64,000 nt of DNA, from NCBI RefSeq assembly GCF_902459535.1, contig NZ_LR699554.1:2170001-2234000 (forward strand). Reading direction: 5' to 3'. Shown one piece after another: positions 17,926 through 26,062 of this stretch (within the stretch, counting starts at the first letter, position 1; every line of letters begins with the position of its first letter). The stretch is from Paraburkholderia dioscoreae. Lineage in GTDB: Bacteria; Pseudomonadota; Gammaproteobacteria; Burkholderiales; Burkholderiaceae. Position numbers and translations under genes: made by a program. The notes beneath the pieces are model-generated. The model worked only from the letters and a program-made list of their open reading frames with translations, was not told where the DNA came from and did not search any database.

Positions 17926-18215
17926 TGCCCCAACTCCTCGACAGCCTGTTCCAGGCGCAGCAATACGACACCCGGTGTCGCGCCGAAATCGTTGATTTCA
18001 ATCGCCACACGGCCATCAAAACGCGTGAAAAAACGGTCGACGACGGTCTTCCACACCCGCCCGAATCCGTCCACGCTGGTATTGATCACCACCTGCGCCG
18101 TATCGCCGTCTACCGGCTCGATCAGCACTTCAAGATCGCCCGAGCCGACCACGCCCACGTGGACGCGACGCTTGACCGGCTTCGAAACCGGATATTCATA
18201 TCGAAGAGTTTCCAT
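17922..18215 (-). CDS. mdcC: Malonate decarboxylase acyl carrier protein
   Basis: This 97-residue carrier subunit holds malonyl and acetyl groups on its dephospho-CoA-derived arm. The attachment serine is Ser25 in VVGSGDLEVL, the same position described for the Klebsiella protein. It is the only protein here expected to carry that prosthetic group. It overlaps mdcD by four bases and follows mdcB after three. Confidence 0.93.
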   Translation of the reverse strand: METLRYEYPVSKPVKRRVHVGVVGSGDLEVLIEPVDGDTAQVVINTSVDGFGRVWKTVVDRFFTRFDGRVAIEINDFGATPGVVLLRLEQAVEELGQ

Positions 18216-18218
18216 TGA

Positions 18219-19196
18219 TCATCGACTCCTTGGTTGAACGGGAATTGACAAGCGGTCATCCCGTTCGATATGGTCAAGAAACAGCGCGGCTGCGAGCAGA
18301 TCGGCTGCTCCGCCAGGCGACGCGTTGCGTGTGAGCAGATCGGCATCGAGCGCCGCCAGCCGACGCAGCCCGGCGGACGTTCCGCTGCCGCCAGCGGCCA
18401 TGACTTCACTCGCACCGCGCTTGGCGACGGACAGCGCCTCGATGCCGCCGCGATGCAACAGGCACGTATCGTCGAGCGAGGCCATGATCGACAGGAGCGC
18501 ATCGAGCCGCGCCGCGTCTTCGCTGCGCCCCTCGCACCGGGCTGCTCGAAGCGCCGGCAATGCGACCGAAACGACGTGCGGAAAACCGTCCTCGGCCTCG
18601 CCGCGCGCCCCTCGCACGCCATAGCGGCGGCTGACATGCTGGCCGTTGGACACTACTGCGGGCACGAAACGGTCCCGATGGCGCGCGATGCCCGCAGCCT
18701 CCGCGGCAATGACATCTGCACTGCGCTCCCGCACGCGCGCCGTCCCCGCCACTAGCAGCCCGACCACCCAGATCGCACCGCGGTGCGCATTGCTGCCGTC
18801 CGTGACCGTCAGCATCGTCTGTTCCGCCTCGCGGCCGATCCGTCCGAGCGTTTCACGCAGATGGCGATTCGACGGGCTCGAAGCCGCTGCGTGTGCCATT
18901 GCGGTAAAGCCCGGGCGCAACGAGCAAGCCGAGCGCCGCATGACGGAGAGATCGAGGTCGGCATGGGCGCCGCGGCCCCTGCGATCCACGAGCGCTGGCT
19001 TGGGTGTCAGATCCGCTTCGTCGAGCAGCGCCTGCACGGCCGCATCGGCCAGTTGACACGCCAGATCTACATTCGCCTCCTCGTGTGGGCGCCGCAAGCG
19101 GGCAAGGCCCGCCGCACCGGAAAGTCCCTCGTATCCTGAAGCGTGGGTGCCAGTCATCGGTTCCTGCTGGTAAGTGCCGAAGTCCATGGCGATCAC
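18219..19196 (-). CDS. mdcB: Triphosphoribosyl-dephospho-CoA synthase
   Basis: This 325-residue CitG/MdcB-family enzyme condenses dephospho-CoA with ATP to form the prosthetic-group precursor. Signatures include KPALVDRRGRGAHADLDLS, the SNAHRGAIW stretch and DDTCLLHRGG near the C-terminus. Translation likely begins at a GTG overlapping the mdcA stop (GTGA). The first dozen residues are poorly conserved in appearance and a later ATG is possible. Confidence 0.92.
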   Translation of the reverse strand: MIAMDFGTYQQEPMTGTHASGYEGLSGAAGLARLRRPHEEANVDLACQLADAAVQALLDEADLTPKPALVDRRGRGAHADLDLSVMRRSACSLRPGFTAMAHAAASSPSNRHLRETLGRIGREAEQTMLTVTDGSNAHRGAIWVVGLLVAGTARVRERSADVIAAEAAGIARHRDRFVPAVVSNGQHVSRRYGVRGARGEAEDGFPHVVSVALPALRAARCEGRSEDAARLDALLSIMASLDDTCLLHRGGIEALSVAKRGASEVMAAGGSGTSAGLRRLAALDADLLTRNASPGGAADLLAAALFLDHIERDDRLSIPVQPRSR

Positions 19197-20851
19197 CAGC
19201 TGCGAAAGCGTGCGGGCGGAGCATAGAGCCCTCCGGACCAGGCCACCAGATCTTCGATGCTGCGTGCGGCAAGTAGCGAGCGCTTCGCATCAATGCGCCT
19301 GACGCCGAGATCCTCCGGATAAGCGACGATTCCGCGGCTGCGCAGCTCCGCAGTGCGGCCCGGCTCGGCACTGCGGCCGATATCCGTCGCGCCGGCGACG
19401 GCGGCGATGGCGGCGCGCCGTTCCTCGCCCTGCACCTTGTAAACGTAAGCAATCCCCTCTTCGGTCACGACATGCGTAACATCGTCACCGTAGATCATCA
19501 CGGGCGCCACGGCCATACCGCTGCGCCTGCCCACCTCGATCGCGTCGAGGCGCTCGACGAACGACGGTACTCCACCGGGTCTGAACGTTTCGACCGTCTG
19601 CACGACGAGCTTGTGGCCGCGCACGATCGGAGCCTGCGAGGTGATCATGTCGAGCCACGGCTTGCTGCTATGACGTCGGCCGTGGGGGTCATGTCCCATG
19701 TTCGGCGCGCCGCCGAACCCGGCAAGCCGCCCGAGCGTGACGGTCGACGAATTGGCGTCGGCGTCCATCTGCAGCGTGGAGCCGATGAATAGGTCTACGC
19801 CGTACTGGCCGGCGAGCTGGCATAACACCCGGTTCGAGCGCAGGCTGCCGTCGTGGCCCACGAAGTAGATATCGGAGCGGGCACGAATGTATTCCTCCAT
19901 GCCGACCTCGCTGCCAAACGAATGGATGCTCTCAACCCAGCCACTTTCGATCGCGGGAATCAACGTCGGATGAGGATTGAGCGCCCAGTTGCGGCAGATC
20001 TTTCCCTTCAGGCCGAGCGATTCTCCATAGGTGGGCAACAGAAGCTCGACGGCGGCCGTGTCGAAGCCAATGCCGTGATTCAATGCGCTCACGCCGTGCC
20101 GCTCGTAGATTCCGCGAATCACCATCATTGCCATCAGAATCTGCAGCTCGTCGATATGCCGTGGGTCGCGCGTGAAGAGCGGTTCGATCGCGAACGGCCG
20201 ATCAGCCTCGACGACGAAATCGACCCATGACGCCGGGATGTCGACGCGCGGGAGTGTGTCGACGATCTCGTTGACCTGGGCGATCACCACGCCGTGACGG
20301 AACGCGGCTGCCTCGACGATCGTCGGTGTGTCCTCCGTGTTGGGCCCGGTGTACAGATTGCCTTCGTGATCGGCCTGGACCGCGCAGACGAGTGCGACGT
20401 TCGGCGTCAGATCAACGAACATCCGCGCATAGAGTTCGATATACGTGTAGATCGCGCCGACCTCCAGTTTGCCGTCTTCCAGCAATTGCGCGACGCGCAG
20501 GCTCTGCGGCCCTGCATATGAAAAGTCGAGCTTGCGTGCGATGCCCTTCTCGAAGATGTCCAGATGCTCGGCACGGCTAATGGTCGAGATCAGCAGATGG
20601 ATATCATGGATCAACGACGGATCCACTTCGGCGAGCGCCCGGGAAAGAAAGTCAGCCTGCTTCTGGTTGTCACCTTCGAGGGCGACGCGATCGCCGGGTT
20701 TGATGATGGCTTGCAGGGCCTCGACAATACGGCTCCGATCGATCATCTTGCCACTTGCGAAAGGCTGCGCCGCCTTGAGCCGAGCCAGCTTGCCGTCCCT
20801 CAGCCTAAACCAGGAATGTGGCTGCGCGGATAAGTCTTCACTTGCCGTCAT
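19193..20851 (-). CDS. mdcA: Malonate decarboxylase alpha subunit (acetyl-ACP:malonate ACP transferase)
   Basis: This 552-residue CoA-transferase-like subunit exchanges acetyl on the carrier for malonate, releasing acetate and regenerating malonyl-S-ACP. Recognisable features include the N-terminal SWFRLRDGKLARL and GRRHSSKPW (near residue 395), which is typical of MdcA. It is first in an eight-gene minus-strand operon. The upstream 950 bases hold the promoter region, an inverted repeat and a hexanucleotide repeat. Confidence 0.93.
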   Translation of the reverse strand: MTASEDLSAQPHSWFRLRDGKLARLKAAQPFASGKMIDRSRIVEALQAIIKPGDRVALEGDNQKQADFLSRALAEVDPSLIHDIHLLISTISRAEHLDIFEKGIARKLDFSYAGPQSLRVAQLLEDGKLEVGAIYTYIELYARMFVDLTPNVALVCAVQADHEGNLYTGPNTEDTPTIVEAAAFRHGVVIAQVNEIVDTLPRVDIPASWVDFVVEADRPFAIEPLFTRDPRHIDELQILMAMMVIRGIYERHGVSALNHGIGFDTAAVELLLPTYGESLGLKGKICRNWALNPHPTLIPAIESGWVESIHSFGSEVGMEEYIRARSDIYFVGHDGSLRSNRVLCQLAGQYGVDLFIGSTLQMDADANSSTVTLGRLAGFGGAPNMGHDPHGRRHSSKPWLDMITSQAPIVRGHKLVVQTVETFRPGGVPSFVERLDAIEVGRRSGMAVAPVMIYGDDVTHVVTEEGIAYVYKVQGEERRAAIAAVAGATDIGRSAEPGRTAELRSRGIVAYPEDLGVRRIDAKRSLLAARSIEDLVAWSGGLYAPPARFRSW

Positions 20852-21141
20852 TGTCGATCCTCATAAGGGAGATTTCGCCGGCGCGAAGGCACGCAGCGAG
20901 ATGTGCAGGACAGAACGGTTGCGCCGCACCGGCAACGCGCACGTTCAGGGGACGATGCCCCGGCTGCGGCAACCGTACCGCGGGTTGCGCAATAAACGCG
21001 ATTGCCTGTAGTCGAACAGACCGGCTTGCCGTCGTCGGCACCGGCGACACAGGTGCAACTTCGTTCCACCCTTCGTCACGAATGTATTCGCGCCGACGCG
21101 CAGGAGATTGACTCAAGTCAATTCCGGATATTTTCTTGAAA

Positions 21142-21169
21142 TTCAATTATTACGAGCCCAATAATTGAA
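21142..21169. promoter_or_regulatory. Perfect 10-bp inverted repeat, probable operator upstream of mdcA
   Basis: TTCAATTATT (21142-21151) and its exact complement (21160-21169) flank an 8-bp spacer about 290 bases upstream of mdcA. The 18-bp centre-to-centre spacing places both half-sites on nearly the same DNA face, as expected for a dimeric regulator. A hairpin in RNA is the alternative, but no T-run follows. Confidence 0.5.
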
Positions 21170-21429
21170 AGAAAAGAAAGGTTATGAATATCGAAATCCA
21201 TTACCAGATTACATAATGAAATCTCATGGCTTGCCCATGAAATTCCCCCGACTTCCGTGTCAATTTGACGTCTAACGCGAGAAAAATTGAGAAGTCTCTG
21301 CTCTACCGGAAACCAATAAAGACCCAATCTGTATCTCTATTTTTTCGCAAACAATTTCACTGCCGTCTTCGATATTTAATTCATTCTAATTTTGTGTTTT
21401 TTTATTTCATTTTTAGCAATGAACGCCAT

Positions 21430-21477
21430 GCGATGGCGATGGCGATGGCGATGGCGATGGCGATGGCGATGGCGATG
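21430..21477 (+). repeat. Hexanucleotide tandem repeat (GCGATG)8
   Basis: Eight uninterrupted copies of GCGATG, 48 bases in all, occur in otherwise non-coding DNA between mdcA and the aldo/keto reductase gene. Such arrays slip during replication, so copy number may vary between strains. Confidence 0.95.
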
Positions 21478-21808
21478 GCATAGATGCGGCAGCCGTGCCG
21501 TAGCTCGCCAAAGAATCCGATCCGGCTCATCCGCAGCGAAGAACTGCATCCTTCGCCGCACGCGGCGTGAGTACCTGCTTACTGTTGATGCTGGTCAACC
21601 GCGAAGCCGGCGGTCCAGTGATCACTTGCGCGACCGGCCGTGCATCACGACGTCGAGGTCGGGGACGGCATGAACTGGGCATCTGGATGCGATTTCCGCG
21701 GGGATACTGTCATCAGGTTCAAAGCGAAGCTCCGGGTGCGCTGCGCTTGTCACCCGAAAACGCACGGGCGATGCATCCGATCCCGCTCGAGCGCTGCCAT
21801 CGCAACGC

Positions 21809-22651
21809 TTACGCGGCATCCCAATCCGGGGCCCATGCGACGCTGCTTATCCGCCCATCAGGTCTTGCAAGCCCCGCGATGCGACGCATCTCTTCGTCAT
21901 CCAGTGAAAAATCGAACACGTCGATGTTCTCGCCTATCCGTTGCGGGTTGGTCGACTTCGGCACGGCGGCGACGCCTGGCTGCTGAATCAGCCAGCGCAA
22001 CAGGACCTGCGACGGCGTCCTTCCGTGCCGTCCGGCGATCTGCGCGATCAATGGATCGGCGAGAAGCCGGCCGCTGCCAAGCGGCGTATGGGCGACGAAC
22101 GACAGACCGTGCTTTGCGCACGCCGCCAGCACCTTCCGCTGGTTCAGGTACGGATGGTATTCGCATTGGTTCACCGACAGCGGCACCGGCGACAACGCAA
22201 CCGCACACTCCAGCCACTCAACCGGAAAGTTGGCGACGCCAATGTTGCGCGCAAGGCCCTGCCGGTGAGCATCCGCCATTGCGCCGAGTGTTTCTCCAAG
22301 AGGGATGTCAGGGTTTGGCCAGTGAATCAGCAGCAGGTCGACGTAGTCGAGCTTCATGTCGGACAGGCTGCGCTCGACCGATCGCCGGAACGCGGGCGCA
22401 CGTAGCTCAGTCCACCAGACCTTCGTCGTCACGAACAGCGCGTCGCGTGCGATGCCGCTTTGGCGGATGCCCTCGCCCACTGCCGTTTCATTCTGATAGC
22501 GCGGTGCCGTGTCGATGTGCCGGTAGCCCTGCTCGATCGCGGTGCGCACCGCGCGTACGCCGTCATCGTGCTGCGATTGCCAGGTTCCCAGCCCGATCGC
22601 GGGTAGATGGAGTTGTCGCGGTTTCGTCGTCGCGTTGTACGTTTTACTCAT
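21809..22651 (-). CDS. Aldo/keto reductase
   Basis: This 280-residue NADPH-dependent carbonyl reductase of the 2,5-diketogluconate reductase type has the catalytic tetrad in order: Asp and Tyr in HIDTAPRYQNE, Lys in TTKVWW, His in LLIHWPNPD. A PQRIGENIDVFDF-type cofactor segment is near the C-terminus. It is the last gene of the minus-strand set driven from the promoter at 25777-25842, 185 bases beyond the aminotransferase. It may reduce an aldehyde made by that pathway; the substrate is unknown. Confidence 0.88.
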   Translation of the reverse strand: MSKTYNATTKPRQLHLPAIGLGTWQSQHDDGVRAVRTAIEQGYRHIDTAPRYQNETAVGEGIRQSGIARDALFVTTKVWWTELRAPAFRRSVERSLSDMKLDYVDLLLIHWPNPDIPLGETLGAMADAHRQGLARNIGVANFPVEWLECAVALSPVPLSVNQCEYHPYLNQRKVLAACAKHGLSFVAHTPLGSGRLLADPLIAQIAGRHGRTPSQVLLRWLIQQPGVAAVPKSTNPQRIGENIDVFDFSLDDEEMRRIAGLARPDGRISSVAWAPDWDAA

Positions 22652-22836
22652 GATGTCCTCAGCGTGTACCGATGCGCAGACCTATTGTTCGCGGCGGTTC
22701 GCGGCGCCGCCGCCCGCGCGCGAGACGTCCATCGGGCCTCGCGACCGGCTCGGCGGATACGTCGCGGCCCGCGTCGCATATTCGCGGGCAATTACGTCGC
22801 CGTGCCGCCACGATGGATCGGATGGCTGATCGAGAG

Positions 22837-24201
22837 TCATCCCGACAGCGCGTCGTCGAAAGCGGCCTGCACACGCGCGACGATGTCATCGGCCTGTTCG
22901 CGCGTCGTGATCAGCGGCGGCGCGAATCCGACAATGTCGGCGCCGAGCGCGCGAATCAGCAAGCCGTGCTCGCGCGCGGCCGCCACCACGCCCGCGTTGA
23001 TGCGGCGCTCGGGCGGGAACGGCGTGCGCGTCGCCGGATCCTGCATCAGTTGGATCGCCATCAGCATGCCGACGCCGCGAATGTCGCCGACCAGGCGATG
23101 CGCGCCGAACGCCGCGCGCAGCCGTTCGAGCAGATAGCCACCGACGTCGTCCGCGTTGTCGACGAGCCGCTCGCGTTCCATGATGTCGAGATTGGCGAGC
23201 CCGGCGATCGCGCCGAGCGGATGGCCCGAATACGTCCAGCCGTGGCCCATCACGCCGTGCTCGCGCGATCCGCTCATCAGCACGTCCCAGAACGCCTCGC
23301 CGACCACCACCGCCGACAGCGGCGCATACGCGCTCGTCAGCCCTTTGGCGAATGTCAGCAGATCGGGCGCGATGCCGAAGCGCTCGCAACCGGTGCGCGC
23401 GCCAAGCCGTCCAAAGCCGCAGACGACTTCGTCGGCGATCAGCAGAATGTCGTGGCGGCGCAGCAGCGCCTGCACCGCGGGCCAGTAACCTTCGGGCGGC
23501 GGAACGATGCCGCCGGTGCCGTTCATCGGTTCGGCAATGAACGCGGCGATCGTGTCGGCGCCCTCGCGCTCGATCAGCGATTCGAGTTCGGCGACGCAGT
23601 GCGCCGTGAAGTCCGCTTCGCTTGAGCCAGGCACGGCGTTCCGGTAGTAATCCGGACACATCGCGCGCACCACGCGATCGAACGGTGAATCGAAGTTCGC
23701 GTGATACGCGGGCAGACCGGTCAGCGCGCCAGTGACGATGCCGGAGCCGTGATACGCGCGATCGCGCGCGATGATCTTCTTCTTGTTCTTGCGGCCGAGA
23801 ATGTTGTTGTAGTACCAGACGAGCTTGATCTGCGTTTCGTTCGCGTCGGAGCCGGACATGCCGTAGAACACCTTCACCATGCCCGGCGGCGCCCAGTCCT
23901 CGATCAGCCGTCGCGACAGTTCGATCACAGGCTCGTTTGCGCTGCCGACATACGTGTGGTAATACGACAGCCGCTTGCACTGCGCGGCCATGCGTTCGGC
24001 GATTTCGTCGCGGCCATAACCGACGTTCACGCAATACAGTCCAGAGAAACCGTCGATGTACTCACGCCCGGCGACGTCGGTCAGATGGATGCCACGTCCT
24101 TCGCCGATGATGAAGCCGGGCAGCGTGCCGGTCGCATGATCGTACGCATGCGTGCCCGGATGAAAAAAGTGCTGCCGATCCAACTGTTCCAGCAATGTCA
24201 T
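22837..24201 (-). CDS. Class III (omega) aminotransferase
   Basis: This 454-residue PLP enzyme moves an amino group, often from a terminal amine, to pyruvate or 2-oxoglutarate. The PLP lysine is Lys286 in LTFAKGLTS, the cofactor Asp is in LLIADEVVCGFGR, and YGMSGSDANETQIK is the phosphate-binding region. AGGAGG eight bases before the ATG gives a strong start. It lies between a FAD oxidoreductase and an aldo/keto reductase, suggesting breakdown of an amino compound to an aldehyde. Confidence 0.92.
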   Translation of the reverse strand: MTLLEQLDRQHFFHPGTHAYDHATGTLPGFIIGEGRGIHLTDVAGREYIDGFSGLYCVNVGYGRDEIAERMAAQCKRLSYYHTYVGSANEPVIELSRRLIEDWAPPGMVKVFYGMSGSDANETQIKLVWYYNNILGRKNKKKIIARDRAYHGSGIVTGALTGLPAYHANFDSPFDRVVRAMCPDYYRNAVPGSSEADFTAHCVAELESLIEREGADTIAAFIAEPMNGTGGIVPPPEGYWPAVQALLRRHDILLIADEVVCGFGRLGARTGCERFGIAPDLLTFAKGLTSAYAPLSAVVVGEAFWDVLMSGSREHGVMGHGWTYSGHPLGAIAGLANLDIMERERLVDNADDVGGYLLERLRAAFGAHRLVGDIRGVGMLMAIQLMQDPATRTPFPPERRINAGVVAAAREHGLLIRALGADIVGFAPPLITTREQADDIVARVQAAFDDALSG

Positions 24202-24217
24202 CGTGCAATCCTCCTGC

Positions 24218-24349
24218 TCATTTCAGCGGCGTGTCCACGCCATGACCGGATTCGATGATCGTCACGCCGCACGCTTCATGCGCGCGATAGCCGATTCCCG
24301 GATAGATCAGATGCTGACGATCCACTTCGATCAAGGCGCTTTGCTGCAT
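24218..24349 (-). CDS. 43-residue ORF resembling an aminotransferase N-terminus
   Basis: This short ORF fills the gap between the FAD oxidoreductase (ends 24363) and the aminotransferase (starts 24201). Its DRQHLIYPG segment and following IIESGHGV parallel DRQHFFHPG and IIGEGRGI at the start of the downstream enzyme. It ends cleanly in a TGA. It may be a remnant of a duplicated aminotransferase, or a small protein translated in the operon. I cannot choose between them. Confidence 0.45.
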   Translation of the reverse strand: MQQSALIEVDRQHLIYPGIGYRAHEACGVTIIESGHGVDTPLK

Positions 24350-24362
24350 GGCATTTCCCGAA

Positions 24363-25694
24363 TCAATAGATGATGTTCGGCGCCAGTGTTTCGCCGGTCA
24401 TGAAGCGCCGGTGAGATAGATGCTTCAGATCGTCCGAGGTGCGGCCAGTCGCGATCGCTTCGGCAAGCATGCGTGCCGCGCCGAGCGAACTGCTGAAACC
24501 GTGGCCGCTGAAGCCGGTGCACAGATACACGCCCGGCAGCTGACTGCATTCGGAGACGACCGGAATGCCATCGGGCGTATTGTCGATCGCGCCGCCCCAC
24601 GCGAGATCCACTTTCGATGGATCGAACTCCGGAAAAATCTTACCGGCTTCGTCATAAGCAGAATGGACGAGCGACAGATCCGGCGCGGGATCGAGGATGC
24701 GATTGCGCTCGAACGGCGAGCACCCGAGATGCAGATAACTGAATTCGCTCCACCACTGCCGGAAGAATTCGCCACCGAATTGCACCTTGATGCTGTTGCG
24801 CCGGCTCGCGTACAGGCCCTTGAAACGCATGCCGTAGCGCAGACTGTTCGGTACCACGTGGACGGTGCCGCGCCCGCTCCTGGCGAGCGTGTAGCCGCCG
24901 TCGGCGCGCTCGCGCAATGCGAAGTCGGGCGTTTTTAGCGGATCCCTGAACGTGAGGCGGATTTCACTGCGCGTTTTCGACGCCGACGAATACACGTTCA
25001 GCGTCGGCAGCACGATCTTCTGCTTCAGACAGAACAGCGACGACCATGCGCCCGCCGCGATTACCACCGCGTCGGCGCGCACGAGGCCGCGCTCGGTCTG
25101 GATGCCAGCGAAGCGGCCGGCTTCGAAGTACAGATCGTTGACTGCGCAGTTCTGCAGGATCGGCACGCCTTGCGACGCGGCGTGCCGCGCGAGCAGCGGA
25201 ATCGCGCAGGAGGGATCGGCGTAGCCATCGTCGGCGGTGCGCACGCCGCCGATCCACGGCGCGCCCTGCCCGGAGTAGATCTCGTTGGCCTGTTCGCGCG
25301 ACAGCATTTCCGCCGCGACGCCCGAACGCCGCGCGAAGTCGAACCACGCCTGCCAACCCGCGAGTTCTTCCTCGCTGCGCGTGACGAACGTGATCCCCGT
25401 CTTACGGAAGCCGACATCCGCGCCGATTTCCTGCGACATCGCCGTCCATCTCTCGACGCTCAGCTTCGCCATGCCGAGCTCGCGCAGATCGCGCCCGAGT
25501 GTGCGGCACCAGCCCCAGTTGCGGCTGCTCTGCTCAGCGGCGACCCGACCTTTCTCGAACACCGCGGCCCGCTTGCCTAAGCGATGCAGCTCGTAGGCAG
25601 TCGCCACGCCCGCGGCGCCACCGCCGATGACCGCCACGTCGAGATGCGTCGGCAGCAACACGTCAGTGTCGATTTTGAGTAGCGGATGTCTCAC
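24363..25694 (-). CDS. FAD-dependent amine/amino acid oxidoreductase (DAO family)
   Basis: This protein of about 443 residues has an N-terminal dinucleotide-binding motif VIGGGAAGVATAYELHRLG and the family's second Arg/Asn patch (SSRNWGWCRT). The C-terminal GGAIDNTPDGIPVV and STGFSGHG-like stretch (CTGFSGHGF) complete the DAO fold. It likely oxidises an amine or N-substituted amino acid. The GTG at 25694 is preferred, since longer in-frame starts reach past the promoter mapped at 25777-25842. It heads the minus-strand operon. Confidence 0.85.
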   Translation of the reverse strand: MRHPLLKIDTDVLLPTHLDVAVIGGGAAGVATAYELHRLGKRAAVFEKGRVAAEQSSRNWGWCRTLGRDLRELGMAKLSVERWTAMSQEIGADVGFRKTGITFVTRSEEELAGWQAWFDFARRSGVAAEMLSREQANEIYSGQGAPWIGGVRTADDGYADPSCAIPLLARHAASQGVPILQNCAVNDLYFEAGRFAGIQTERGLVRADAVVIAAGAWSSLFCLKQKIVLPTLNVYSSASKTRSEIRLTFRDPLKTPDFALRERADGGYTLARSGRGTVHVVPNSLRYGMRFKGLYASRRNSIKVQFGGEFFRQWWSEFSYLHLGCSPFERNRILDPAPDLSLVHSAYDEAGKIFPEFDPSKVDLAWGGAIDNTPDGIPVVSECSQLPGVYLCTGFSGHGFSSSLGAARMLAEAIATGRTSDDLKHLSHRRFMTGETLAPNIIY

Positions 25695-25776
25695 GTTTGG
25701 GCTACCAGATTGAAAACAGAATGAACGCGGATGAGAACGCGTGGCGCCGGCCGCTCGGCCAGGCAAGTGAGGTCGG

Positions 25777-25842
25777 AGTGTAGGAAGCAATAAAGGCGCT
25801 GACAAATTCGCAAGTATTGAGGGGACATGCTTTTTTGATATG
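25777..25842 (-). promoter_or_regulatory. LysR-type regulated promoter A (for FAD oxidoreductase operon)
   Basis: Reading the minus strand: a CAT-N11-ATG box (25842-25826, containing ATATCAAAAA), a -35 TTGTCA (25805-25800), a 17-bp spacer and a -10 TACACT (25782-25777). The -35 and -10 are identical to those of promoter B at 34716-34781. The box centre is near -65, where LysR-type activators usually bind. Confidence 0.7.
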
Positions 25843-25899
25843 GTGCCCGGCCGCGCGAAACCGCCTATACATTGGCCACGTTCCGGCTTTGTCGCACCT

Positions 25900-25965
25900 C
25901 ATATCAAAAACGGATTGGGAGTCAAAAATGGCGTATTAGGTCGGACGCACGCGCGTCAATAAAAT
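25900..25965 (+). promoter_or_regulatory. LysR-type regulated promoter C (for ABC substrate-binding protein)
   Basis: On the plus strand a CAT-N11-AT box (25900-25915, ATATCAAAAA core) stands exactly 37 bases before a -35 TAGGTC (25937-25942). A 17-bp spacer and -10 TAAAAT (25960-25965) follow. The same geometry occurs at the other three sites. It lies back to back with promoter A in the 368-base divergent gap and should drive the gene at 26063. Confidence 0.7.
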
Positions 25966-26062
25966 GAATCGCCGAGCGGCACCATCAGCGAATCGTGCGA
26001 GGTCGATACCCTTTTCGCTGCGCGCCATCTCGCCGATCAACAGACAGAACGGAGGACACGTA

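Larger units (their letters stand above)
20852..21808. other. Long AT-rich upstream region of the mdc operon
   Basis: No credible gene is present in these 957 bases. About 21110-21430 is strikingly AT-rich against a GC-rich background, with a 6-bp palindrome TTGACT-CA-AGTCAA (21108-21121), the 10-bp inverted repeat at 21142-21169 and a hexanucleotide array at 21430-21477. An ORF through the array would encode a Met-Ala repeat and is not believable. The right end is downstream of the aldo/keto reductase gene. Confidence 0.55.

Noticed and set aside
21265..21483. Open frame ending in a Met-Ala repeat across the GCGATG array
   Set aside because: The repeat alone creates the peptide; the rest has no protein-like pattern and no ribosome-binding site.
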